Shown here one piece after another: positions 25,179 through 32,953 of a stretch of DNA of 41,515 nucleotides; the first letter of the stretch is position 1, and the number at the start of each line of letters is the position of its first letter. Both the position numbers and the translations under genes were made by a program. The notes beneath the pieces were generated by a model. The model was not told the origin of the DNA. It saw only the letters and a list, made by a program, of their open reading frames with translations, and made no database searches. The DNA is from Desulfocapsa sp. (GTDB lineage: Bacteria > Desulfobacterota > Desulfobulbia > Desulfobulbales > Desulfocapsaceae), in assembly GCA_030145625.1 (NCBI GenBank), contig JAQYVF010000040.1, forward strand, positions 1 to 41,515. The letters run 5' to 3'.

Positions 25179-26567
25179 CTATTTTTTTTTCTTTATCCCG
25201 TACTTTTTCATCTTATACTGAAGCAGGCTCTTGGTAATCCCCAGCTTTTCGGCAGCTCGAGCCTGCACATAACCCATCTCATCCAGGGCCTGGTTCAACA
25301 TTTTATCCTCTATGGCATAGAGGACCTCATTGAGTCCGGCATTCTTCGGGACAAGCTGCTCCAGATCAAGATCTCGGCTCCAGGCCTGCTGCCCGTTACT
25401 CCCCAGCGATTCGGGCTGAACATCATCAGCCTCTATTATATTGTCATCACATAGGATAGCTGCTCGTTCAATGGTATTTTCAAGTTCCCTGACGTTGCCC
25501 TCCCAAGGCAACGTAACCAAGAGTCGCATGGCATCACTACTGATAGACAAATCAGGCTTATCAAGACGATCGGCAAAACTTGTAACAAAATATTCGACAA
25601 GCAGGGGAATATCATCCAAACGTTCCCGCAAGGCCGGCAAGCCCAAATGGATCACATTCAGTCGATAGTAAAGATCTTCACGGAATTTCCCCTGGCCAAC
25701 CTCTTCTTTCAGATCCCTGTTGGTGGCACTTACAATACGCACATCCACACTCAGGTTCTTATTACCGCCCACCCGTTCAAAACTCTTTTCCTGGATGGCC
25801 CGAAGCAGTTTAGCCTGGAGGGCCAAAGGAATTTCACCAACCTCATCCAGGAACAGCGTGCCACCATCAGCCAACTCAAAACGCCCCTTACGCATAGATA
25901 CGGCCCCGGTAAAGGCACCTTTCTCATGACCAAACAATTCACTCTCAAGTAAATTATCAGCAAGGGCGGCACAGTTCACGGTAATAAAAGGCTTGTCAGC
26001 CCGCGGACTGTTAAAATGAATGGCCTTTGCCACCAATTCTTTTCCTGTTCCACTCTCACCGGCAACCAAGACCGTTGAAGGCGTTGGAGCCACCTTTTCA
26101 ATCAATTCATACACATGCAGCATATTCTTATTCTTACCAACCATACCGCCAAACCCGGTACGAGTCATCATCTCCTGGCGCAGTCTACTGTTTTCTCGAA
26201 TCAGGGAGTAATGATGCACTGCCTTATTGATATTGACTAATAGTTCATCATTAGAAAAGGGTTTAGCAAGATAGTTGTAGGCCCCGGCCTGCATAGCGGC
26301 GACAGCTTTGTCCACCTCTGCAAAGGCCGTGATCATAATCACCGGTAGATCATTGAGAGTCTGTTTGATCTTCTGGAGAAACTGCAATCCGTCCATACCA
26401 GGCATCTGCATATCCGTAATCACCAGATCAAGATCCACTTCCTGTATCACCGCCATTCCCTCTTCTCCACCAGGGGCCGTGAAAACCTCAAACCCCTCGT
26501 CCCGAAGCAGCTCCGAAAGGACAACTAAATAATTGGGCTCGTCATCAACTACGAGTATTGAATACAT
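25179..26567 (-). CDS. Sigma-54-dependent response regulator (NtrC family), orphan
   Basis: A 462-residue transcription activator. Receiver domain (1-120) with the acidic pair DDE (8-10), phosphorylation Asp52 in TDMQMPG and Lys102; AAA+ domain (about 140-375) with Walker A GESGTGKE (170-177), the sigma-54 contact loop GAFTGA (217-222) and Walker B GTLFLDEVGEIP; and a Fis-type helix-turn-helix at the C-terminus (about 430-458). Such proteins open sigma-54 promoters when phosphorylated. AAGG precedes the ATG. No histidine kinase gene is adjacent: nadK is convergent downstream and a PHP phosphoesterase lies upstream. I found no sigma-54 promoter sequence I trust in this window. Confidence 0.93.
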   Translation of the reverse strand: MYSILVVDDEPNYLVVLSELLRDEGFEVFTAPGGEEGMAVIQEVDLDLVITDMQMPGMDGLQFLQKIKQTLNDLPVIMITAFAEVDKAVAAMQAGAYNYLAKPFSNDELLVNINKAVHHYSLIRENSRLRQEMMTRTGFGGMVGKNKNMLHVYELIEKVAPTPSTVLVAGESGTGKELVAKAIHFNSPRADKPFITVNCAALADNLLESELFGHEKGAFTGAVSMRKGRFELADGGTLFLDEVGEIPLALQAKLLRAIQEKSFERVGGNKNLSVDVRIVSATNRDLKEEVGQGKFREDLYYRLNVIHLGLPALRERLDDIPLLVEYFVTSFADRLDKPDLSISSDAMRLLVTLPWEGNVRELENTIERAAILCDDNIIEADDVQPESLGSNGQQAWSRDLDLEQLVPKNAGLNEVLYAIEDKMLNQALDEMGYVQARAAEKLGITKSLLQYKMKKYGIKKKK

Positions 26568-26690
26568 GATTATGCCTTAAAAGTGATTTTTATTATTTTT
26601 CGCGGGAATTAAGCCAGACAACCTACTGCAATATCATACAATTATTACCTAGCAATACGACAATTCCCCCCTCGGGGAAAAGAAAGTCTC

Positions 26691-27584
26691 TTAAAAACAG
26701 TTAATCTGATTTATCATTGTGCTTGATTCCGTTAGGGGCTGCCTGCACCGCTGTAATCGTTCCTTCATCTTGTCAAGGAGTGCAGGAGGAACAAATACAT
26801 TATTCCCTCCGGCAAGACGGGTACCCGGACGAATGTCCCCATGGTAATCACTGCCCCCGGTCAGTACGAGATCGAACTCATCGGCAAACTGTCTGATTTT
26901 TTTCCGCATTTTTTTTGATTGAGTGGGATAAAAGGTTTCAATTCCTTCCAAACCAAAACCCTTCAGGACAGCAAGCAAGGGAGGCAGAGAATTCATAGTT
27001 CTATCTACCTGAACAGGATGAGCCAGTACTGCGATGCCTCCACCGTTTATAATCAAGGTAATTGCCTCCTCTGCGCTATAGGCAAACCTATCCACATACG
27101 CTATCGCATCCTTTTTCAAATACTCATCGAAGGCCTGCTGCATCGACCTGACCACGCCATGGTTCATGAGCAGCTTGGCAATATGAGGTCGGCCGGTCTG
27201 ACCCACTCCTGATATTTCTGCAAGCTCCTGAACAGAAGCATCTATCCCGAGAGCCTTTAATTTTTCGATGATTTTTTCATTTCTCTGATCCCTGGCCTTC
27301 TGCAGGACAGTCAACGCTGCTGACAGTTCGGCGTGCGCAGGATCCATCCAGTAGCCTAGAATATGTAAAGGTTTTTTCTCATACACAACACTGAGTTCAA
27401 GTCCCGGCACCACTTCCACCCCATATTCCATTCCGGCGGACAAGGCCTCCTGAACTCCATCCATGGTATCATGGTCGGTAATAGACAACGCCGACACCCC
27501 ACTTTTTGAGGCAAGCCGAACTAATTCCATCGGACTTTTAGTGCCGTCGGAATAGTGAGAATGGGTGTGTAAATCGATGGACAT
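26691..27584 (-). CDS. PHP-domain phosphoesterase (RNase AM/nucleoside bisphosphatase-like)
   Basis: A 297-residue metal-dependent phosphoesterase. The start is placed at 27584 because the PHP domain begins there with MSIDLHTHSHYSDGTKSP, a metal site; SITDHDTMDG, PGLELS, RPHIAKLL, VLAHPV and GGSDYHG supply the other metal ligands. The COG0613 group contains the 5'-3' exonuclease RNase AM (YciV) and 3',5'-nucleotide bisphosphate phosphatases. A GTG at 27716 would add 44 residues with no PHP match. No good ribosome site is seen before either start. It is divergent from the thioredoxin gene. Confidence 0.85.
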   Translation of the reverse strand: MSIDLHTHSHYSDGTKSPMELVRLASKSGVSALSITDHDTMDGVQEALSAGMEYGVEVVPGLELSVVYEKKPLHILGYWMDPAHAELSAALTVLQKARDQRNEKIIEKLKALGIDASVQELAEISGVGQTGRPHIAKLLMNHGVVRSMQQAFDEYLKKDAIAYVDRFAYSAEEAITLIINGGGIAVLAHPVQVDRTMNSLPPLLAVLKGFGLEGIETFYPTQSKKMRKKIRQFADEFDLVLTGGSDYHGDIRPGTRLAGGNNVFVPPALLDKMKERLQRCRQPLTESSTMINQINCF

Positions 27585-27857
27585 AAGGGAAGAAAAATAG
27601 CTATCTGGAAATATACAATTCCATAGAGGCAAAGAACAAACTGAGGCAATCGATACTGGTGAAACAACTTCACTAGAGAAACTGCCGATGAAACGCAATA
27701 TGCCTTTAAGGACCACCTAATTATTATAGTCATTCAGACCAGATTGGGCAATAGTGAATACAGACCACATCTCTCCTTGACAGATCTCTCTTTCATTCAC
27801 ACCTTTTGCTGCATCGATCTCCCAACCGATAATGTAATGCCAAGTAAGGAGTTTTTC

Positions 27858-28304
27858 ATGAACAGCCTCATTGTTTCCTGCACGTCCTGCGGTGCAAAAA
27901 ACAGAATACCAGCTGACAAGCAACACCTCTCCCCAAAATGCGGTAAATGCACTGGACAGATAGATATGCATTCCTTAGCCGTCTCTGTGGAACTCACCGA
28001 CACTGAGTTCCAGTCATTTATTGCACAGGCCTCACTGCCTGTGATGGTAGATTTTTATTCCCCAACCTGTGGTCCCTGCAACTCCATAGCCCCCCTGATC
28101 TCAAAAATGGCCAGAGAATATTTTGGCAGAGTACTTATCGCCAAACTTGATACTTCCTGCAACCCCGGAACAGCAATGCATTACCAGATCCGCGGCGTAC
28201 CCAGTCTCCTGTTTTTCAAAAACGGAACAAGAGTTGACCAAGTAGTCGGAGCCCCTCCAGAATCACAGCTGCGACACAGCCTTGATAATCTCAACAAACA
28301 ATAA
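27858..28304 (+). CDS. Thioredoxin 2-like protein with N-terminal zinc motif and altered active-site context
   Basis: A 148-residue disulfide reductase. The N-terminal Zn-type Cys pairs (Cys8, Cys11; Cys28, Cys31) match the TrxC family, which in E. coli carries a similar finger. The thioredoxin fold has VMVDFYSPTCGPC, with the redox pair Cys71-Gly-Pro-Cys74, and the cis-Pro in RGVPSLLFF. The usual Trp before the first Cys (WCGPC) is replaced by Thr. The ATG at 27858 is preferred because AAGGAG lies 6 nt upstream; a longer frame from 27744 lacks such a site. It is monocistronic or weakly linked to the envelope genes 190 nt downstream. Confidence 0.9.
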   Translation: MNSLIVSCTSCGAKNRIPADKQHLSPKCGKCTGQIDMHSLAVSVELTDTEFQSFIAQASLPVMVDFYSPTCGPCNSIAPLISKMAREYFGRVLIAKLDTSCNPGTAMHYQIRGVPSLLFFKNGTRVDQVVGAPPESQLRHSLDNLNKQ

Positions 28305-28492
28305 CAAGAAAGATAAAGAGAAAACATTGTTTTTCCCTTTACTTCTCGGCAGATCATCCGATAAGGTCTATAGGTTAGCTTAAAAAAATTTAAAGACACC
28401 TGCCGGGGATACTGAGGGCTGCAGTACGTCGCAAAAAGTATTGTATAACGTTGTCGGTGCCCCATGACTTTCTCTTTTGCACCGTTAGAAAT

Positions 28493-29167
28493 ATGATACG
28501 CATACCTCTTTACCTTTTCCTTCTTTTCCTCCTTAGCGGCTGCACGCGCATTCCGCAACCTGCCTCCTATGCCTACTCTGAGCAGCAAAAAATGCAGGCA
28601 GCACACCACTGGGATATTCTGGCCAGTGATGTGGCAAACCAAATCAACAATCAACTGATACGCAGCGACTACCTTGACAAGGCAGTCTTTGTCAAAGCAA
28701 CCTGCGGCAGCGATGCTGTTCCCTGCGATCAAGGAGAGACATCGCAATTCAACGAAGGCTTCCGGGATCTCCTTATTACCAGGCTCGTCCACTTCGGTGT
28801 CCCCACCAGTATCGAAAAAAAACTGTCTGATATCGAAGTAAACTACAAAGTACAGGTAATCTACCACAGTGCCTCCCGCTCTACCCTACCGCCTGGTGCA
28901 CTGACGGCAATAACTGCAGTGATCTCCGTACTCCGTCAGGCTCCTGGAGAAATTCAGGCCATAGCCATAGCAGCAGGACTCGACCTTGTCAACTCAGCTG
29001 CTCCGCGTATCGGCCATTATGAAGTAATTATCACCACATCCATGATAGCTGATGAAAAATACCTATTCAGAACTTCGGATATTTATTACATTAATGACCC
29101 TGATTTCTGGCACTATCAAAATACGCAGCAAGGAAAAATTATTCAGATGGTCTCTACCGACAGATAA
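28493..29167 (+). CDS. Lipoprotein of unknown function
   Basis: A 224-residue predicted lipoprotein. The N-terminus MIRIPLYLFLLFLLSGC has a lipobox (LLSGC, Cys17), so the mature protein is anchored to the inner or outer membrane. The ATG at 28493 fits the signal peptide; a longer frame from TTG 28451 adds residues that do not. The mature part has no motif I recognise and two Cys (VKATCGSDAVPCDQ) that may form a disulfide. It begins a run of envelope-type genes on the plus strand; the next lipoprotein gene follows 54 nt downstream. Distant FlgO/CsgG-type relatives are conceivable but not shown. Confidence 0.8.
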   Translation: MIRIPLYLFLLFLLSGCTRIPQPASYAYSEQQKMQAAHHWDILASDVANQINNQLIRSDYLDKAVFVKATCGSDAVPCDQGETSQFNEGFRDLLITRLVHFGVPTSIEKKLSDIEVNYKVQVIYHSASRSTLPPGALTAITAVISVLRQAPGEIQAIAIAAGLDLVNSAAPRIGHYEVIITTSMIADEKYLFRTSDIYYINDPDFWHYQNTQQGKIIQMVSTDR

Positions 29168-29221
29168 ATTTTCCTTTTTGGGTGAAAATCACCTGAACAA
29201 TCAAAGATTGTACCATTCCCC

Positions 29222-29848
29222 ATGATGAAATCCTTCACCAGCTTTGTTATAATCCTGATCCTCCTTCCCCTGCTTTCCAGTTGTTCCACCTTCAATTGTA
29301 CCCGCCTTGAAGGTCTGCTTGGAGGCAATGTCAACCTTATCAGTCTGGCAGAAAAAATAACCGACAACCTGGTCGACGAAGCTCTCCCCCCCCTGATCCC
29401 CAGACACCCTGACCTTCCAATCCTCACCTCTACCTTTGTCTACAATGATGACCTGGAGCAAACTTCCCGTTTTGGCAGACTACTCCAGGAATATATTGGA
29501 GCGCGTCTAGTGCAGCGTGGCTACACGGTGCGGGAAGTGAAACTCCGTGACACCATGCAGATCAATCCTGGCTCCGGCGAAAAAATGCTTTCACGAGAGC
29601 TCTCCAAGATAACTACCGATCAACCTGCCCAAGCGACCCTGGTAGGCACCTACTCCCTCATCAATCGCACCCTCTATATCTCTGCCAGATTGGTTAACCC
29701 GGTCAACAAAAATATCCTCTCAGCGCACAGCTACAAGCTCTGCATGGATGATAATCTGCTGGCCATGTTCGGTCTGCAGCGCCAAATGGAAGACCAGGAC
29801 ATCATTGAAGCACCTTCCGAGTCAACTCTTGATAAAGTTTTTTACTGA
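29222..29848 (+). CDS. FlgO-like outer-membrane lipoprotein
   Basis: A 208-residue predicted lipoprotein. The signal MMKSFTSFVIILILLPLLSSC has a lipobox (LSSC, Cys21). The mature part has TSTFVYNDDLEQTSRFGRLL, QEYIGARLVQRGYTVREVKLRD and a final STLDKVF-like tail, which match the FlgO domain pattern (PF17680-type). FlgO proteins are outer-membrane lipoproteins linked to Vibrio flagellar stability, but the domain is widespread in bacteria without that role. No flagellar gene is nearby, so the name is structural only. A 54-nt gap separates it from the upstream lipoprotein gene. Confidence 0.8.
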   Translation: MMKSFTSFVIILILLPLLSSCSTFNCTRLEGLLGGNVNLISLAEKITDNLVDEALPPLIPRHPDLPILTSTFVYNDDLEQTSRFGRLLQEYIGARLVQRGYTVREVKLRDTMQINPGSGEKMLSRELSKITTDQPAQATLVGTYSLINRTLYISARLVNPVNKNILSAHSYKLCMDDNLLAMFGLQRQMEDQDIIEAPSESTLDKVFY

Positions 29849-29920
29849 TAATGAGCTGCCTTTCGGCTTAGATATCCAGATATATAATTTTATAAAACTA
29901 TCCCCTTGCTGCTCATCTTC

Positions 29921-30229
29921 ATGGCCCTCATCAATATTGCTTCTATCCTTGCCGACACCCTGCGTGTCCTTGAAAAAACAACTCCTCCAGGTGGAGTAGA
30001 GCTCCTCTCCTATAAACGCAACAGAAGTATCGCCATTATTAAAAAGGATACTGTTAAGGTTCGACTGCAGGAACAAGGTTATCAGGAACAAGAAATTGAT
30101 ATCCCCTTGTCTCAACTGGCCAGAGAACTCAAGGCCATGATTAAGCGAGAATTTCCCAGAAGCAGAAAAGTACGAATGATAAAATTCCAAAATCCCAAAA
30201 CGCTGGAACAGCTCCGCCAGAAAATTTAA
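29921..30229 (+). CDS. Small conserved-looking protein of unknown function (102 aa)
   Basis: A 102-residue basic protein with no recognised domain. The sequence from residue 5 to 95 is rich in Lys, Arg and Leu with alternating hydrophobic pattern (for example DTVKVRLQEQGY and SQLARELKAMIKREF), suggesting a compact alpha/beta fold. No signal peptide or membrane segment. ATG at 29921 or TTG at 29906 could start it; neither has a good ribosome site. It lies 72 nt after the FlgO-like gene and 37 nt before the Cys-rich gene, so it may be co-transcribed. Function cannot be inferred. Confidence 0.65.
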   Translation: MALINIASILADTLRVLEKTTPPGGVELLSYKRNRSIAIIKKDTVKVRLQEQGYQEQEIDIPLSQLARELKAMIKREFPRSRKVRMIKFQNPKTLEQLRQKI

Positions 30230-30266
30230 TCTACACCTATAACTCTTCAAACCCTCAACTGTCTCT

Positions 30267-30497
30267 ATGCTTACCATCCACTGTAGTGCCTGCAAAAAGA
30301 AACTCTGGCGTTATGACAAAATTGGCCAGGGAGAGGTGCTTCGCTGTCACAAAGCGCGAATCACAAAGATGTACTCCTCTCAGATACAAGGTGACAAAAT
30401 TCATTGTCCATGTGGAAAGAAAATAGGAATCGACAAAGGCAGCTTTTACAAAATGATCGCCAAGGCATTCACTTACAAAGGAAGTAAACGGAATTAA
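30267..30497 (+). CDS. Small Cys-rich (zinc-ribbon-like) protein of unknown function (76 aa)
   Basis: A 76-residue basic protein. Cys pairs CSAC (6-9) and CPC (47-49), plus Cys27, suggest a metal-binding ribbon: HCSACKKKLWRYDK and KIHCPCGKKIGIDKG. This layout resembles short zinc ribbons that bind nucleic acid or protein, but I cannot assign a family. It is the fourth gene of the plus-strand envelope group although it has no signal peptide, so it is probably cytoplasmic. The L,D-transpeptidase gene starts 113 nt downstream. Confidence 0.7.
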   Translation: MLTIHCSACKKKLWRYDKIGQGEVLRCHKARITKMYSSQIQGDKIHCPCGKKIGIDKGSFYKMIAKAFTYKGSKRN

Positions 30498-30610
30498 AAT
30501 AAAAAATAAACACCTCCATTTCCCTGGACTTTTCACTCTCCTTTTGGTTAATTCTATATATTGGCTTTGGTTGACGTATTATCTTCTCCCCGAATATCAA
30601 AATACAAAAG

Positions 30611-31435
30611 ATGCGCCATTTCTCCATTAACGCTCTGATTATTTTTTCTCTTTTAATTCTTCCAACAGTCCAGCTGCAGGCGGAAGAACGTCATATTCCC
30701 ACCAGCAAAACCTCCCAGGAAGCATACAGACGTGTTGCCCCTCGACTGATTCTTGAAATGCAAAACATGAATATCAGGCTCGGTGATCCTGTTTTCATCC
30801 GAATTTTCAAAAAAGAAAAACAACTGGAAATATGGACTCGCAAAGGACTCACATATAAACTTTTCAAGACCTATACCATCTGTGACCATTCCGGTACCCT
30901 CGGACCTAAAATCAAAGAAGGCGACAGACAGAGCCCGGAAGGATTTTATACAGTTGGGCCACGCCAACTGAATCCCTACAGCAAATACCATTTGTCTTTC
31001 AATCTTGGCTTCCCCAATGAATTCGACAGGAGTCACAATCGGACGGGAAGTGTGTTGATGGTGCATGGACGCTGTTCTTCCATTGGCTGTTTTGCCATGA
31101 CCGACTTCCGCATGGAAGAGATATACGCCATTGTTGAGTCAGCCATGATCTCAGGTCAACTCCAGGTTCCTGTACATATTTTCCCCTTTCGGATGACCTG
31201 GAAAAACATGGCTATCCACCAAGACTCTAGGTGGATAAAGTTCTGGGAAAATCTTAAACAGGGATATGACTATTTTGAAGGACACAGATCCCCGCCCTTA
31301 GTTGTCGTTCAGGATAAACACTATCACTTTCTTACGTTCCGTCCCCTGCTTTTTGGCGGCAATCTCCCTGCCACCCCTGCTGATAACAACTATGCACAAC
31401 TGAGGTCGGCACCTCGCAACACAGATACCCTGTAA
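30611..31435 (+). CDS. L,D-transpeptidase-family protein (YafK/DpaA-like)
   Basis: A 274-residue exported protein with an N-terminal signal peptide (about 1-24, ending LQAEE). The YkuD/L,D-transpeptidase fold carries the active-site motif HGRCSSIGCFAMTD with the catalytic Cys160 and His152. The context resembles E. coli YafK (DpaA), which releases Braun lipoprotein from peptidoglycan, more than the cross-linking enzymes with LysM domains. It ends the plus-strand envelope group. No ribosome binding site of strength is visible before the ATG. Confidence 0.86.
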   Translation: MRHFSINALIIFSLLILPTVQLQAEERHIPTSKTSQEAYRRVAPRLILEMQNMNIRLGDPVFIRIFKKEKQLEIWTRKGLTYKLFKTYTICDHSGTLGPKIKEGDRQSPEGFYTVGPRQLNPYSKYHLSFNLGFPNEFDRSHNRTGSVLMVHGRCSSIGCFAMTDFRMEEIYAIVESAMISGQLQVPVHIFPFRMTWKNMAIHQDSRWIKFWENLKQGYDYFEGHRSPPLVVVQDKHYHFLTFRPLLFGGNLPATPADNNYAQLRSAPRNTDTL

Positions 31436-31522
31436 CCTGCTATTTCCACAAAGATCACCACAGAGCCCCCCCGCGGAATTCTCAACAAAATCTCTACAAA
31501 ATTGAATTTTCTGCCGGAGAAT

Positions 31523-32110
31523 TTATCTCCCGAGATCAAACAAGAAAATAATCGCCATCATCATTACTGCAAGGAACACTGTTTTAAGGCCTGCCCATAA
31601 CCAAAAACTTCTGCTGATCTTTCCCAGGTAGACCCCAAGCAGAAATATACTGAAAAGAGCCGCAGCAATGGCCACAAGAAATGGCGAACAGGGCATTGCA
31701 ATCCCATGATAGGCAAGGAATAAAGGGCAGAGAATCAACAGAGAGAGAAGCAGAGGAGAAAATCCATTCACCGAGGCAATAAGTAGCGGCAGATAGCGAC
31801 TGGCCTCACCATATTGACTCTCTTCCAAATCCACAAGCAAGGCCTGCTCCAGCTCCAGTAAGTCCTGTTTGCGTTCCGCCGTCTCACTGAGATAAGCACT
31901 GGAAAAACCACTGACAAAAAGGGCTATTGCCGCGCCCAGACAGGCATTAATCGCCACCCCCAGCTCCCTAGTTTCACTGACATAAAAACCGGTCATCAAT
32001 CCGAGCATGGTCAGAGCTCCATCAAAACCGTTGGTAATCAGGTAGCGCCTGGCAATTCTTCGGCCCCGATAGAGAAGAGAAAAAAGTTGTTTTCCCTTCT
32101 CTATAACCAT
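31523..32110 (-). CDS. VIT1/CCC1-like membrane protein
   Basis: A 195-residue membrane protein with about four to five helices. The ITNGFDGALTMLGLMTGFY segment near residue 30 is typical of the VIT1/CCC1 group, whose members move iron or manganese; some bacterial relatives lack the metal-binding helical domain, and so does this one. The ATG at 32110 is preferred because GGAG lies 6 nt upstream; a longer frame from 32131 lacks one. It lies 81 nt after the DUF211 gene. Metal transport is inferred from the family, not shown. Confidence 0.75.
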   Translation of the reverse strand: MVIEKGKQLFSLLYRGRRIARRYLITNGFDGALTMLGLMTGFYVSETRELGVAINACLGAAIALFVSGFSSAYLSETAERKQDLLELEQALLVDLEESQYGEASRYLPLLIASVNGFSPLLLSLLILCPLFLAYHGIAMPCSPFLVAIAAALFSIFLLGVYLGKISRSFWLWAGLKTVFLAVMMMAIIFLFDLGR

Positions 32111-32191
32111 GGATAACTCCGTCCAAGACAATAACGTTTACAAAAAGACTGTGATATGGAGAGCCTGTGTCTCTCAAGAAGACCTGGCGCT

Positions 32192-32458
32192 CTATGCCAT
32201 TTTCGAACCATGGACTTCAACTTCATCGATACTGTGGACCGATGCCCCCATTTTCCTGATGAGATCAACTATCGGATCAAACGCTATATTCTCTCCCTCA
32301 AGAACCACGATGACACTCTCAGTTTTCTCATCAACCTCGACCACGGTCAGCCGTACTTGATAATCCGGTGACAAGTCAGCCAACGCCGCGGCAAAATCAA
32401 CACCATTGGGTTGATGGGGTTTGAGGACATCCAGAACAATTTTTCGGGTAGAGGCCAT
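32192..32458 (-). CDS. DUF211-family protein
   Basis: An 88-residue protein. The ASTRKIVLDVLKPHQPNGVD start and the LTVVEVDEKTESV and GASVHSIDEVEV segments match the DUF211 family, mostly known from archaea, with a ferredoxin-like fold; structures of relatives are reported to bind metal. The ATG at 32458 is preferred because AGGTG lies 5 nt upstream. The VIT-like gene follows 81 nt downstream on the same strand, suggesting a two-gene operon. Confidence 0.85.
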   Translation of the reverse strand: MASTRKIVLDVLKPHQPNGVDFAAALADLSPDYQVRLTVVEVDEKTESVIVVLEGENIAFDPIVDLIRKMGASVHSIDEVEVHGSKMA

Positions 32459-32494
32459 GGAACACCTATTAAATTGCAAGAACTCGTATTATTT

Positions 32495-32504
32495 GATCAT
32501 TATC
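32495..32504 (-). promoter_or_regulatory. Weak Fur-box-like half site upstream of DUF211/VIT
   Basis: On the minus strand GATAATGATC, about 37 nt upstream of the DUF211 start, matches nine bases of the GATAATGAT half of a Fur box. The second half does not match well, so this is a candidate only. Confidence 0.2.
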
Positions 32505-32800
32505 ACCAGAGACATATAACGAGTCACTTTTCAGACACGGAAACATCAACATTTCCTATCACAATGATGACAGGAAACTCTTCTCTCTTTTCAATGACCA
32601 CAATCCCCTTCTATTACCAAAATACCTCCTACAAATGATAGCACACGTGAAAAAGAAAACAAAACCGAAAAATAACAACACCACAGCAAGGAAATAAACC
32701 TAACACTTTTATACGTCAATTACATTCAATAGTATTAAACAAAACAGCTCCAATAAAAACAAATAATTTATTATGCTATCGTTTTGTTACTTGTTGCTCC

Positions 32801-32821
32801 TGATGTTGTTTGATAACATCA
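32801..32821. promoter_or_regulatory. Inverted repeat upstream of the diguanylate cyclase
   Basis: TGATGTT (32801-32807) and AACATCA (32815-32821) form a perfect 7-bp inverted repeat with a 7-nt spacer. No T-run follows on either strand, so an operator is likelier than a terminator. Confidence 0.4.
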
Positions 32822-32856
32822 ATTGGGTACTTCCTTTCTGAGAGCATTAATGTCTT

Positions 32857-32871
32857 ATGCAAAATTTGCAT
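32857..32871. promoter_or_regulatory. 15-bp perfect palindrome upstream of the diguanylate cyclase
   Basis: ATGCAAA-A-TTTGCAT is a 7-1-7 palindrome about 83 nt before the cyclase start. The size suits a dimeric regulator. The regulator is unknown. Confidence 0.4.
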
Positions 32872-32953
32872 TAGTTACAGACACAGATGTATTCAGCAAG
32901 GTCCGGGCATGGATCAATTAAAGATCATTTAACCGGTACAGTGGAGAGATGAG

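Larger units (their letters stand above)
32459..32953. other. 495-bp A+T-rich divergent regulatory region
   Basis: No open frame worth calling. It separates the DUF211 gene (minus) from the diguanylate cyclase gene (plus) and is rich in A/T. Two inverted repeats lie near the cyclase (32801-32821 and 32857-32871), and a Fur-box-like half site lies near DUF211 (32495-32504). No convincing -35/-10 pair was seen. Confidence 0.5.

Noticed and set aside
26660-26690. CCCCTCGGGG near the PHP gene end as a terminator
   Set aside because: The stem is only about four bp and is not followed by a convincing T-run.
32524-32601. Short open frame on the minus strand (25 residues, GTG start) upstream of DUF211
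   Set aside because: It reads protein-like and has a G-rich sequence before the start, but it is too short and unsupported to call.
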